DNA of 64,000 bases from Flectobacillus sp. BAB-3569 (lineage in GTDB: Bacteria; Bacteroidota; Bacteroidia; Cytophagales; Spirosomataceae). A program made the position numbers and the translations under genes. Location of the stretch: assembly GCF_002270355.1 (NCBI RefSeq), contig NZ_NJFZ01000003.1, forward strand, positions 377,511-441,510, read 5' to 3'. Of this stretch, positions 37,257-45,339 are shown one piece after another. The notes beneath the pieces are model-generated. The model did not search any database, was not told where the DNA came from, and saw only the letters and a program-made list of their open reading frames with translations. The stretch's first letter is position 1. Every line of letters begins with the position of its first letter.

Positions 37257-37315
37257 TTTTGAGAATGAGCTTTTGATAAAAGTTCAGATGGTTTATCAAT
37301 AGCTCGTTCTCAAAA
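37257..37315 (+). repeat. Long hairpin after the globin gene
   Basis: A 24-bp stem with two mismatches: TTTTGAGAATGAGC, then TTTTGATAAA, faces TTTATCAATAGCTCGTTCTC. No T tract follows, so it may be a terminator or a stabilising 3' hairpin. Confidence 0.55.
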
Positions 37316-37539
37316 GTTCATCCTTGCGTTTAAACTTCTTCCTGTTTTTCTATCAAAATTGAATAGCTACCTTCTTATCATCAACCTAATTTTGGAGTAC
37401 TAGCAAAAATTGTCATGTCTGAATGTGACAAAAGTCATATTCGTGAGCGATAAATTTTACTAACTCGCAGTATGAAATTTTACGGAAGATTAAGCTTCAA
37501 AATAGTACATTTCCAAGTTTTAATCTTTCAAAATCTCGC

Positions 37540-37627
37540 AATTATTTATACTCATTCTAAATTATGTTTAAGTATAAATAATTAGCTAAAAATGGAGTTA
37601 TTAATGTCTATTCATGTTGTAATTTTG
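37540..37627 (+). promoter_or_regulatory. hemA upstream hairpin and -7 box
   Basis: A perfect 13-bp AT-rich stem (AATTATTTATACT/AGTATAAATAATT, 37540-37583) precedes TAATTTTG (37620-37627, TAnnTTTG), which lies 21 bases before the hemA ATG. Further upstream is a dyad TGTCA-N10-TGACA (37411-37430) of unknown meaning. Confidence 0.4.
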
Positions 37628-37648
37628 TGCTTGGAATAGTTAAGTGTT

Positions 37649-38926
37649 ATGCAAAATCAATTCAAATCAATCAGTTTATCATATAAGTCAGCTCCCTTAG
37701 CGGTACGTGAGCAAGTGGCTTTGAATGAGGATGAAATCAAGAATTTCTCCCTCAGAATCAGAGATATGTTCGATATCCAAGAAGCTATTTTGGTATCGAC
37801 TTGCAACCGTACGGAAGTTTACTACGTGTCAGAGGAAAACCGCAATACTGACATTATTAAGCTTTTGTTGCTTGACAAAGGCATTGCTACCACCGACGAA
37901 TATTTTGCATATTTCCAACAATACAACGCTCAAGCAGATGCTGTACAGCATTTGTTTGAAGTTGCTACTGGTCTACACTCACAAGTAGTAGGCGACCTTC
38001 AAATTCCAAATCAAGTAAAGCAATCGTATCAAATCGCTGCGGATTTAAACATGGCTGGTCCATTTTTGCACCGTTTGATGCACACGATTTTCTTTGCTAA
38101 CAAACGTGTTGCGCAAGAAACTGCCTTCCGTGATGGAGCAGCTTCTACTTCGTATGCAGCCGTAGCACTGACTGAGGAGATGACGCAGAATATTACTTTA
38201 CCAAAAGTATTAATTCTAGGTCTTGGTGAAATCGGTATTGATGTTTGCAAAAATATGGCAGACAAAGAATTTGCTGAAATTACCGTCATGAACCGTACTC
38301 GTGCCAAAGCCGAGGCCATTGCCGAAGGACACAATTTTCGCATTGCTGATTTTGTGGATATGGAAGAAGAAATCAAACGTGCTGATGTGGTTATCTCATC
38401 AGTAATGATTGATAAGCCATTGATTACCAAAGAAATGATTCAGTCAATGGAAATTCTTACGTTCAAATATTTCATTGATTTATCTGTACCTCGTAGTGTT
38501 GAGGAAAATTTGGAAGAGATTCCAGGTGTATTGGTTTACAATATCGATACTTTACGCCAAAGAGCTGATGAGGCTTTACAAACGCGCTTGAATTCTATTC
38601 CACAAGTTCAACGAATCATCTCAGAAGCTACAGCAGGTTTTGAAGATTGGTCAAAAGAAATGGTGGTTTCTCCAACTATCAATAAATTGAAAAATGCCCT
38701 AGAGCAAATCCGTAAAGAAGAGCTTGCTCGTCATTTGAAAAACCTTTCTCCAGAAGAATCTGAGAAATTAGATAAAATCACTATGGGAATTGTTCAGAAA
38801 ATCATTAAACTTCCTGTTCTTCAGCTCAAAGCAGCATGTAAACGTGGCGAAGCTGACCAATTGGTAGACGTTATCAACGAAATTTTTGATTTAGAAAAAC
38901 AAAACGAATCATCTTATTCTCATTAA
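37649..38926 (+). CDS. hemA: Glutamyl-tRNA reductase
   Basis: First committed enzyme of C5-pathway tetrapyrrole synthesis: it reduces Glu-tRNA to glutamate-1-semialdehyde with NADPH. The 425 residues include the catalytic STCNRTE (Cys52) and the nucleotide-binding GLGEIGIDVCKNM. A C-terminal helical dimerisation domain follows. Length matches the family. A restriction-modification island follows directly. hemC lies 13 kb away at 52.1 kb, so the pathway genes are scattered. Confidence 0.95.
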   Translation: MQNQFKSISLSYKSAPLAVREQVALNEDEIKNFSLRIRDMFDIQEAILVSTCNRTEVYYVSEENRNTDIIKLLLLDKGIATTDEYFAYFQQYNAQADAVQHLFEVATGLHSQVVGDLQIPNQVKQSYQIAADLNMAGPFLHRLMHTIFFANKRVAQETAFRDGAASTSYAAVALTEEMTQNITLPKVLILGLGEIGIDVCKNMADKEFAEITVMNRTRAKAEAIAEGHNFRIADFVDMEEEIKRADVVISSVMIDKPLITKEMIQSMEILTFKYFIDLSVPRSVEENLEEIPGVLVYNIDTLRQRADEALQTRLNSIPQVQRIISEATAGFEDWSKEMVVSPTINKLKNALEQIRKEELARHLKNLSPEESEKLDKITMGIVQKIIKLPVLQLKAACKRGEADQLVDVINEIFDLEKQNESSYSH

Positions 38927-39020
38927 TATCCTTGTTGCCTGATATTTGCATACTATCATATACACCACAACCTAACAACGAAAAAGTAATACATTTCATA
39001 AAATTAAATAAACTGACAGA

Positions 39021-39707
39021 ATGAAATTATCGGGAAAGGAACTACACAACAAACTGGTAAATGAATATAAGATTATCGGAGAAAAGGGAATTATTAATTT
39101 TTCACTCAAAGATCTAACAATTTCTATTGAAACTAAAGATACTGTTGGAAATCTTCTGCAAGAATGGTTGAAAGCTTGGTTGATTAAAGAATCCGTTGAA
39201 TTTGAAGAAAATGCTAATTCCCAAGTATTTCCTGACTTTTATCTTGACAAATACGATAAAAAATTAGGATTGCTTGAAGTGAAATCATTTGATTGGGATA
39301 GAGGTCCAGGTTTTGACCTAGCAAATTTTGATTCTTATTGCAACTCTTTGTTGACTTCTGCTTATCGATTAAATTCAGACTATCTCATCTTCGCTTACCA
39401 AATGAAAGGTAGCGAGTTGACTATTAAAGATGTATGGATTAAAAAGATTTGGGAATTAGCGTGTTCGAGTAGTACTTATCCGTTAAAAGTTCAAGAAAAG
39501 AAAAATGTTATTTACAATATTCGCCCTTCAACTTGGTATTCAGAAAAAACCAAATTCAAACCTTTTAGCTCATTAGAAGAGTTCCTTTCTGCACTAAATG
39601 AAACACGTTACCAATATCCGCAAACCCGACATGGAAACGGACATTGGCTACAAAATGTGTTAAAAAATTACGAGGAGCATACAGGTGTTAGACTGCAAGT
39701 TCGCTAA
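39021..39707 (+). CDS. Type II restriction endonuclease (PD-(D/E)XK; NgoBV-like?)
   Basis: A 228-residue endonuclease candidate. Pro71-Asp72 in VFPDFYLD and Glu86-Val-Lys88 in LLEVKSF form the PD-x13-E-x-K active site. Length and the C-terminal HGNGHWLQ region remind me of the NgoBV/NlaIV group (GGNNCC), but I hold that only loosely. The gene is convergent with, and overlaps by 20 bases, the adjacent C5-methyltransferase gene, a layout typical of type II systems. It starts 94 bases after hemA. Confidence 0.72.
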   Translation: MKLSGKELHNKLVNEYKIIGEKGIINFSLKDLTISIETKDTVGNLLQEWLKAWLIKESVEFEENANSQVFPDFYLDKYDKKLGLLEVKSFDWDRGPGFDLANFDSYCNSLLTSAYRLNSDYLIFAYQMKGSELTIKDVWIKKIWELACSSSTYPLKVQEKKNVIYNIRPSTWYSEKTKFKPFSSLEEFLSALNETRYQYPQTRHGNGHWLQNVLKNYEEHTGVRLQVR

Positions 39708-41016
39708 CATAAACTTCGGCTAATTTATTCGCTACAAACTCCACTACAGGAACAGCAACCGTATTTCCTAATAAATCAAAAGCATCATATTCTTTTGTTG
39801 GAATTTCGTACCATTCAGGATAGCCAAATAAACGTAAACCCTCACGAATGGTCAATCTACGTAAGCCTTGGCCGTCAGGAACGGCCAAACGAGAAATATC
39901 TGTTGCCACCAAAGTCGGAGCAATATCCTTCGGGTCAAGAACTTTATTTACTTCAAAACTTAACTTTCCTGTTACAATATTGTAACCCTTTGGTTTGGTT
40001 TCATCATATTCACGAGAAGTAGCAATACCGCTTTCCGTTTGAATTTTTACTAGCTTTTTCGGATGTTCCAACTTCAAATATCCCTTTTGAGTAAGATCTT
40101 CGAGTAAGATTTTTAACTCAGTTTTTGGTAAGTCGATAAATGTATTAATTTGTTCTAAGGTCAAAGCCATACCGTCCATCCAGTCTATACCAATTTCTTC
40201 GGCCCACTGTTTTTTTCGTCTTTGTTTGAACAATTGGTTTAAAATTTCTGCTTGTTGTTTTGAAACACTTCCTTTGCTTTCTATATCCCAACTATGAATA
40301 TTATTATCACCACCTCGTTTGTCTTTAATGGATTTTCCATACAAATCTTCCAAGGAAAAGTGAGCCAAAAGTTTATCTATAAAATCTGATTTCAAAGTAG
40401 GCAATCCTTTTTCTAAAACACTTTCTAATGCTTGAAATCGAGGTTCATTTCCGTTTAAATCAATTTTCTCATCTTTGGTTCCAACTATGAAAATTCTTTT
40501 ACGGGATTGAGGTAAGCCAAATTCCAAACTGTCAAAAATTTTCCAGCTTGTTTTATAACCCAACTCATTTTCAAGTGTATGCAAAATAGTTTTTAAAGTC
40601 CGTCCGATTTTATCATTCTTATTTTCTAAATCGTGTTTCACTAGCCCTTCAACATTTTCTAAAATGAATCCATAGGGCTTTTTATCTCTTAAAATTCTTT
40701 CAATTTCAAAAAATAAAGTTCCTCTTGTATCTAAAAAACCTTGACGTTTTCCACCTGCACTAAACGGCTGGCACGGAAAACCTCCTAATAGAAAATCAAA
40801 ATCGGGAATAAACTCATTACGAATTTCAAAAATATCACCAGCTAAAAATTCATGCCCAAAATTATGCCTTAATGTTTTTACAGCATAAGGTTTAATTTCC
40901 GAAGTCATCACACATTCCGTTTTCAATCCAGCATCTTTGAATGCTTTTTCAAAACCTAAACGAATACCACCAAGGCCAGCGAATAAATCAATAAATTTTA
41001 CAGTATTGCTTTTCAT
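39688..41016 (-). CDS. DNA (cytosine-5)-methyltransferase of a type II R-M system
   Basis: This enzyme methylates cytosine in the recognition sequence of the partner endonuclease. The 442 residues show motif I DLFAGLGGIRLGFE and motif IV GGFPCQPFSAGG, with nucleophile Cys82. Motif VI is ENVEGL (Glu120), motif VIII QSRKRIFIVG, motif IX RLTIREGLRLFGYP and motif X GNTVAVPVV. A target-recognition domain of about 180 residues lies between VIII and IX. The start overlaps the stop of the upstream DUF6471 gene by four bases, so those two are coupled. Confidence 0.93.
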   Translation of the reverse strand: MKSNTVKFIDLFAGLGGIRLGFEKAFKDAGLKTECVMTSEIKPYAVKTLRHNFGHEFLAGDIFEIRNEFIPDFDFLLGGFPCQPFSAGGKRQGFLDTRGTLFFEIERILRDKKPYGFILENVEGLVKHDLENKNDKIGRTLKTILHTLENELGYKTSWKIFDSLEFGLPQSRKRIFIVGTKDEKIDLNGNEPRFQALESVLEKGLPTLKSDFIDKLLAHFSLEDLYGKSIKDKRGGDNNIHSWDIESKGSVSKQQAEILNQLFKQRRKKQWAEEIGIDWMDGMALTLEQINTFIDLPKTELKILLEDLTQKGYLKLEHPKKLVKIQTESGIATSREYDETKPKGYNIVTGKLSFEVNKVLDPKDIAPTLVATDISRLAVPDGQGLRRLTIREGLRLFGYPEWYEIPTKEYDAFDLLGNTVAVPVVEFVANKLAEVYVSELAV

Positions 41017-41291
41017 TTTTTTGGAGTTTTATAAGGTTCATTTGGTTCGGCAACCATAAGCAATTGATTTTCATAATCTTCAATTTCTAACTTATGACAA
41101 CCAATGACTGTAAGACATTGTAGCAGGAATGTCGCACTAAAACTTCCTCGACTAATTTTACTGTCGATACTTGCTTTTGTTTCTTCAATACCTATTTCGT
41201 TAAGCAATCCAACCAAATCTGCATTGTTAAAACCACGTTTAATCATTTCTGACTTTAATAGTCGTTTTGCTTTATCATCCCAGTTTGACAT
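41013..41291 (-). CDS. DUF6471-like small protein, possible R-M controller
   Basis: A 92-residue helical protein with ADLVGLLNEIGIEETKASID and then SKISRGSFSATFLLQCL, a helix-turn-helix-like arrangement resembling DUF6471. It lies directly upstream of, and is coupled by ATGA to, the methyltransferase gene. By analogy with C proteins of other R-M systems it may regulate the locus. DNA binding is inferred. Confidence 0.6.
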   Translation of the reverse strand: MSNWDDKAKRLLKSEMIKRGFNNADLVGLLNEIGIEETKASIDSKISRGSFSATFLLQCLTVIGCHKLEIEDYENQLLMVAEPNEPYKTPKK

Positions 41292-41507
41292 AATTATAAA
41301 GATTTAGTTTGCAATAATATATAATAATTATCATATTTGCTAATAAAATGACATATATAAAAATAAAGCAAACGGTATTGTTGCTGAAAGACTTCAGTTT
41401 GACTTTTAATAGGCTTCTACTTTCCTAAAAGGATTGGATTTTTATATTAAAAATCCAAATCTGACACAATACTTGACACTCAGTAACAACTAAAGATAAT
41501 ATTCCTC

Positions 41508-41537
41508 AAGCCTACAATTATTTGTAGGCTTTTTTTG
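41508..41537 (+). terminator. Plus-strand terminator beyond the R-M island
   Basis: AAGCCTACA, loop ATTATT, TGTAGGCTT, then seven T. Its orientation does not match the minus-strand R-M genes, and no plus-strand gene lies just upstream. It may be the original hemA terminator, displaced by insertion of the R-M cassette. The rest of 41292-41610 has one more hairpin (TTGGATTTTTA/TAAAAATCCAA, near 41437) and no gene. Confidence 0.7.
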
Positions 41538-41610
41538 TTACCTTGATAAATGTAAAAATGTTGAATACCCTATTTACATTTAACCGATACGCAATTAATA
41601 ATTTAAGAAT

Positions 41611-42213
41611 ATGCTCAAAACAATCATCCGTTTGCTATTGCTGTTTCTCCTTATTGCTGGTGGAATTTGGCTTTGGGAACAATATAAATTTTTGAAAAAT
41701 GACAATGCTGAAACGCCAGAGGTAAGTCATAATATTTTACTTCAAGAGATTACTTCAATGGGTAAAATCGAACTGGTAAAATATAATTTTAGGGATGTTG
41801 TAGAATCTAAAATCAAGAAGAATTTTTTACCAGATGCCAAAGTCTTGCTAATTGTGACAGGTGAGGCCACTGGTTGTATCGATTTAACAAAAATCAAAGT
41901 GGCCGATTTACAAGAATTAAAAGATACTGTAGTTGTCCATTTGCCTGAACCAGAGATTTGTAATTATAAAATAGACCATTCCAAATCGAAGGTATATGAT
42001 ACGCAGTATGCTTTTATGGACGAAGCAAAACTGGTGGATGAGGCTTTTCAAAAAGCCGAGGTGCAGGTACAACAATCAGCGCAATCGATGGGTATTTTGG
42101 AGCAAACCAAAGAATCCGCTGAGCAGATGTTGAAACCTTTTATTGAAAAAGTTTCTGGAAAAAAAGTAGTCCTTAAATATGCCATGAAGGATACGCCAAG
42201 AAGATTGAAATAA
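41611..42213 (+). CDS. DUF4230 family membrane-anchored protein
   Basis: A 200-residue protein with one N-terminal membrane helix (TIIRLLLLFLLIAGGIWLW) and a periplasmic domain typical of DUF4230, including MGKIELVKYNFRDV near 50 and VLLIVTGEATGCIDLTKI near 83. The function of the family is unknown. It is a stand-alone gene, convergent with tyrA across a shared terminator. Confidence 0.8.
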   Translation: MLKTIIRLLLLFLLIAGGIWLWEQYKFLKNDNAETPEVSHNILLQEITSMGKIELVKYNFRDVVESKIKKNFLPDAKVLLIVTGEATGCIDLTKIKVADLQELKDTVVVHLPEPEICNYKIDHSKSKVYDTQYAFMDEAKLVDEAFQKAEVQVQQSAQSMGILEQTKESAEQMLKPFIEKVSGKKVVLKYAMKDTPRRLK

Positions 42214-42225
42214 AGTCAAAACATA

Positions 42226-42265
42226 AGAAAGGGGCAATAGAATTATTCTGTTGCCCCTTTCTTCT
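42226..42265. terminator. Bidirectional terminator between DUF4230 gene and tyrA
   Basis: AGAAAGGGGCAA pairs perfectly with TTGCCCCTTTCT, with T-rich tail on the plus strand and A/T-rich on the other. Confidence 0.85.
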
Positions 42266-42269
42266 TCTC

Positions 42270-43118
42270 TTATTTATTCAAAATACGTTTAATATCGTTG
42301 GCTTGAGTTAAATAATCTTTGAATTTATCGTAACCATCGGCCAACATCAAACCTTTAAATTTCAATAAGGTATTGATATACTCGTCAAGTACATCGATGA
42401 TATTATCTTGATTTTGTCTGAAAATCGGAATCCAAGTATCAGGATTTGATTTGGCCAAACGTACTGTTGACTCAAAACCAGAACTTGCTAAGTTAAAGAT
42501 ACTTTCTTCATCTTTTTCCTTTTGCAAAACTGTAGAGGCCAAAGCAAATGAACAAATATGCGAGATATGCGAGATATAGGCAGTATGCACATCATGTGCA
42601 GCCGAGTCAAGATAAGTCAATCGCATTTTTAGTCCCTCGGTGTACATTTTTTCAATCATCTTCACGAGTGCTGGCTTCGAATCTTGCACATCACAGAGCA
42701 CACAAGTTTTATTATCGAACAAATTTCGAATGGCCGCTTCTGGTCCCGAAAACTCAGTACCTGCCATGGGGTGAGTAGCAATGAAATTTCCACGATTAGG
42801 GTGATTTCTGACAGAATCTACCGCAGGTTTTTTGGTGGAACCTACTTCTATGACTACCTGATTTTCAGAAATATGATTTAACACTTCTGGTAAAAGTTTT
42901 ACTAAGGCATCTACAGGCACAGCCAAAATAATAATGTCTGATTGTTTGATGGCGTCGTTGAGTAAAGCCACACGGTCAACCAACTGGAGTTCAAGGGCTT
43001 TGATAACGTGTTCGGTTTTATTATCTACGCCAATAACCGAATCCGCAAACCCACTTTCTTTAAGACTTAAGGCCATTGATCCACCAATAAGACCAAGTCC
43101 GACTACTGATATATTCAT
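42270..43118 (-). CDS. tyrA: Prephenate dehydrogenase
   Basis: Oxidises prephenate (or arogenate) to the tyrosine precursor. The 282-residue protein has the NAD-binding GLGLIGGSMA at 7-16 and THPMAGTEFSGP, with the family's substrate-site histidine. A helical dimer domain with HISHICSFALA follows. There is no ACT or chorismate mutase domain, so feedback control must come from elsewhere. It lies 69 bases behind the aminotransferase gene and ends at a terminator. The pair is governed by the tyrosine attenuator at 44.4-44.6 kb. Confidence 0.93.
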   Translation of the reverse strand: MNISVVGLGLIGGSMALSLKESGFADSVIGVDNKTEHVIKALELQLVDRVALLNDAIKQSDIIILAVPVDALVKLLPEVLNHISENQVVIEVGSTKKPAVDSVRNHPNRGNFIATHPMAGTEFSGPEAAIRNLFDNKTCVLCDVQDSKPALVKMIEKMYTEGLKMRLTYLDSAAHDVHTAYISHISHICSFALASTVLQKEKDEESIFNLASSGFESTVRLAKSNPDTWIPIFRQNQDNIIDVLDEYINTLLKFKGLMLADGYDKFKDYLTQANDIKRILNK

Positions 43119-43187
43119 TTTTGTAAATGCTCGATGATTATCGTTTCCGATAAATGTTGAAATATATTTAAAACTTAGCCCGCTACC

Positions 43188-44360
43188 CTAAGAACAGATT
43201 CCTTTTGATTGACGAATGCGTTGAATAGCTTGGTCAAAAAGGGTGATTTCGGCACATAGCGAGATACGAATATATCTTTCGCCAGCCGTTCCGAAAATGC
43301 CCCCTGGGGTAATAAATACCGCCGAACCTAGTAAAATCTCGTCTGAAAGCTCGTAGCTATTGGTGTAAGTATCAGGAATCTTAGCCCATACAAACATTCC
43401 TATTTGTTTGGTGTCGTATTTGCAGTCGAGCAAGTCCATAATTTCAAATACCTTAGTCTGACGTTGTCTATAAATCTCGTTCAAAGAGTCATACCAAGAT
43501 TGAGGATTTTGGAGTGCTTTTACTGCTGCCATTTGCAATGGTAAAAACATACCAGAGTCCATATTCGACTTGAACCTCAATACATGACTTACTAATTCGG
43601 CATTTCCAACTAAAACCCCCATACGCCATCCAGCCATATTATGCGACTTTGAGAGAGAGTTTAATTCAATCGCTACTTCCTTCATGCCTTCAACCTCCAA
43701 AATACTTTGTGGAGAATTATTTAGGATAAAACTATATGGGTTATCGTTTACAATCAGGATGTTATGTGCAATGGCAAAATCTCTGAGTTTTTCGAAAAAC
43801 GCAGTATTGGCTTGCGCGCCAGTAGGCATGTGTGGGTAGTTGACCCACATCAGTTTAACTTTTGATAAATCTCTCTGTGCCAAAGCATCCAAATCTGGTA
43901 ACCAACCATTTTCTTCTGCCAAGTCATAATCTACCACAGTTGCACCTGTTAGTAGCGAAGCTGCTCGGTAAGTCGGATAGCCAGGGTTAGGTACTAATAC
44001 TTCATCGCCAGCTTCCAAATATGCCATAGCAATGTGCATAATACCTTCTTTTGACCCAATCAAAGGCAATACTTCATTCACTGGATTGAGTGTTACCCCG
44101 TAAAACTTTTGATAAAACTGAGCAAAACCTTCACGCAAGGCAGGAATACCCACATAGCTTTGATAGGCGTGGTGTTTGGGATGTGCAGCGCTGTCTGTCA
44201 AGGCGTCGATGGTTTCGACAGACGGAGGCAAATCTGGACTTCCAATACCTAAATTGAGTACATCAATGCCTGATGCACGCATATCTGCTATTTGTTTAAG
44301 TTTGGTAGAGAAGTAGTACTCCTGAACCAAGTTCATGCGGGATGCTGGTTTTATGTTCAT
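43188..44360 (-). CDS. PLP-dependent aminotransferase (class I/II), probably aromatic
   Basis: A fold-type I aminotransferase of 390 residues. Landmarks are NPGYPTYRAA, VNYPHMPTGA, IVNDNPYSF and the PLP lysine in LNSLSKSHNMAGWRMG, with the C-terminal arginine in YIRISLC. The pairing with tyrA and a Tyr-rich leader peptide suggests it converts 4-hydroxyphenylpyruvate (or prephenate) to tyrosine (or arogenate). Sequence alone would allow an aspartate or other aminotransferase. It is the first gene of the attenuated operon. Confidence 0.88.
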   Translation of the reverse strand: MNIKPASRMNLVQEYYFSTKLKQIADMRASGIDVLNLGIGSPDLPPSVETIDALTDSAAHPKHHAYQSYVGIPALREGFAQFYQKFYGVTLNPVNEVLPLIGSKEGIMHIAMAYLEAGDEVLVPNPGYPTYRAASLLTGATVVDYDLAEENGWLPDLDALAQRDLSKVKLMWVNYPHMPTGAQANTAFFEKLRDFAIAHNILIVNDNPYSFILNNSPQSILEVEGMKEVAIELNSLSKSHNMAGWRMGVLVGNAELVSHVLRFKSNMDSGMFLPLQMAAVKALQNPQSWYDSLNEIYRQRQTKVFEIMDLLDCKYDTKQIGMFVWAKIPDTYTNSYELSDEILLGSAVFITPGGIFGTAGERYIRISLCAEITLFDQAIQRIRQSKGICS

Positions 44361-44434
44361 CGTTTTACTAAGACATATTATTTAGCAAGATTTTTTCTTT
44401 ACTAAATAATCAAGGCTATCGAATAATTGGTTAA

Positions 44435-44466
44435 CAAAAAAGCCGACTCACTGAGTCGGCTTGTGT
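44435..44466 (-). terminator. Attenuator terminator of the aminotransferase-tyrA operon
   Basis: On the minus strand AAGCCGACTCA pairs with TGAGTCGGCTT and is followed by a T run, about 75 bases before the aminotransferase ATG. The 5' arm (44466-44454) can instead pair with the leader segment AGTCGGTTGTGT (44515-44504): 12 pairs and one bulged G. The two structures exclude each other. Confidence 0.85.
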
Positions 44467-44503
44467 ATTATTAGTTTTTTGATTTTTTCAAATTAAAGTC
44501 ATA

Positions 44504-44515
44504 ACACAACCGACT
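44504..44515 (-). promoter_or_regulatory. Antiterminator 5' half overlapping the leader stop codon
   Basis: The minus strand reads AGTCGGTTGTGT, complementary to ACACAA-G-CCGACT at 44466-44454. It starts inside the leader peptide's TAG. A ribosome terminating there covers it, while a ribosome stalled at the Tyr codons (44540-44529) leaves it free. Confidence 0.75.
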
Positions 44516-44570
44516 AAGCCTGCAAAGCGTAGTAATAATAAGCACGGTATGTGTTGATTGACTGGTTCAT
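44514..44570 (-). CDS. Tyrosine leader peptide (attenuation)
   Basis: An 18-codon frame reading MNQSINTYRAYYYYALQA and then TAG. Five of 18 residues are Tyr, four of them consecutive. It lies between a promoter and a terminator upstream of the aminotransferase-tyrA operon. Scarce charged tRNA-Tyr would stall the ribosome and favour the antiterminator; ample Tyr lets it reach the stop and favours termination. The mapped promoter puts the transcript start within a few bases of the ATG, so translation may be leaderless. Confidence 0.85.
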   Translation of the reverse strand: MNQSINTYRAYYYYALQA

Positions 44571-44575
44571 GACTT

Positions 44576-44607
44576 CAAAGGTAGTCTGAAAAAAATTATT
44601 TGACAAA
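44576..44607 (-). promoter_or_regulatory. Promoter of the attenuated operon
   Basis: On the minus strand TTTG (44607-44604), 20 bases, then TACCTTTG (44583-44576), matching the Bacteroidota consensus. The -7 box ends six bases before the leader peptide ATG. Confidence 0.7.
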
Positions 44608-44669
44608 AAAAAGAGAATTTGTTGAAAAGAGCTAAAAATCTCACAACCAAAGACATGATTCAACAGTCA

Positions 44670-45122
44670 TTAAAGTGTGATTCGACCTAGCGCATCCCAG
44701 ATTAAATCCTGTTCGTATCCTTTGCTAAGAGCATAACGAAGCAACTTTTGTTTGACCACTAATGGATTGGTATCTTTAATCTCAGTTCTTTTTTTGCTAA
44801 GAACATCTTCCAAAGTTTGAATATACTCGTCGGGGTCGATTTCTTTCATACCCATTTGTAAGCAATAATCGGATACGCCACGCATTTTAAGTTCTTGGCG
44901 AATTTTGAGCCTACCCCATTTTTTAACTCTAAATTTTGAGCCGGCAAAGATTTTGGCAAATCGCTCTTCGTTGAGATAGTTATTCTCAATAAGCCAGACT
45001 ACTATCTCATCGGCTTCATCTCCCCACACGCCCCATTCGTCGAGCCGTTCTTTTACTTCTCGATGGGTTCTTTCCTGATACGCACAGAATCCTGCAGCTT
45101 TTTTGAGAATTTCTTTATTCAT
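44670..45122 (-). CDS. recX: Regulatory protein RecX
   Basis: RecX binds RecA filaments and modulates recombination and the SOS response. The 150-residue, Lys/Arg-rich helical protein shows the three-helix repeats of the family, with LIENNYLNEERFAKIFAGSK and WGRLKIRQELKMRGVS as the most recognisable segments. recA is not adjacent. It has no clear terminator of its own before the leader region. Confidence 0.88.
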   Translation of the reverse strand: MNKEILKKAAGFCAYQERTHREVKERLDEWGVWGDEADEIVVWLIENNYLNEERFAKIFAGSKFRVKKWGRLKIRQELKMRGVSDYCLQMGMKEIDPDEYIQTLEDVLSKKRTEIKDTNPLVVKQKLLRYALSKGYEQDLIWDALGRITL

Positions 45123-45240
45123 AGAAATGTAGGTAAGTGGATAGCGATTTAGGCTTTGGGCAGTCAGCTATCGGATTATTTAGCATAATATCCTCAATAA
45201 CGGGTATGCCTTTTTGTTTGGAATCTTTCAATTTTAACAC

Positions 45241-45275
45241 AAAATCCCTCAATCCATGACAGATTGAGGGATTTT
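45241..45275 (-). terminator. Terminator of nrdA
   Basis: AAAATCCCTCAAT pairs perfectly with ATTGAGGGATTTT (13 bp). It lies 65 bases beyond the nrdA stop codon, before recX. Confidence 0.85.
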
Positions 45276-45339
45276 AGATTGCTTTGGCTTGTACAGCAAA
45301 CTAATTGATAGTTGACTGCTCAAAGCCTAAAGCCAATAA

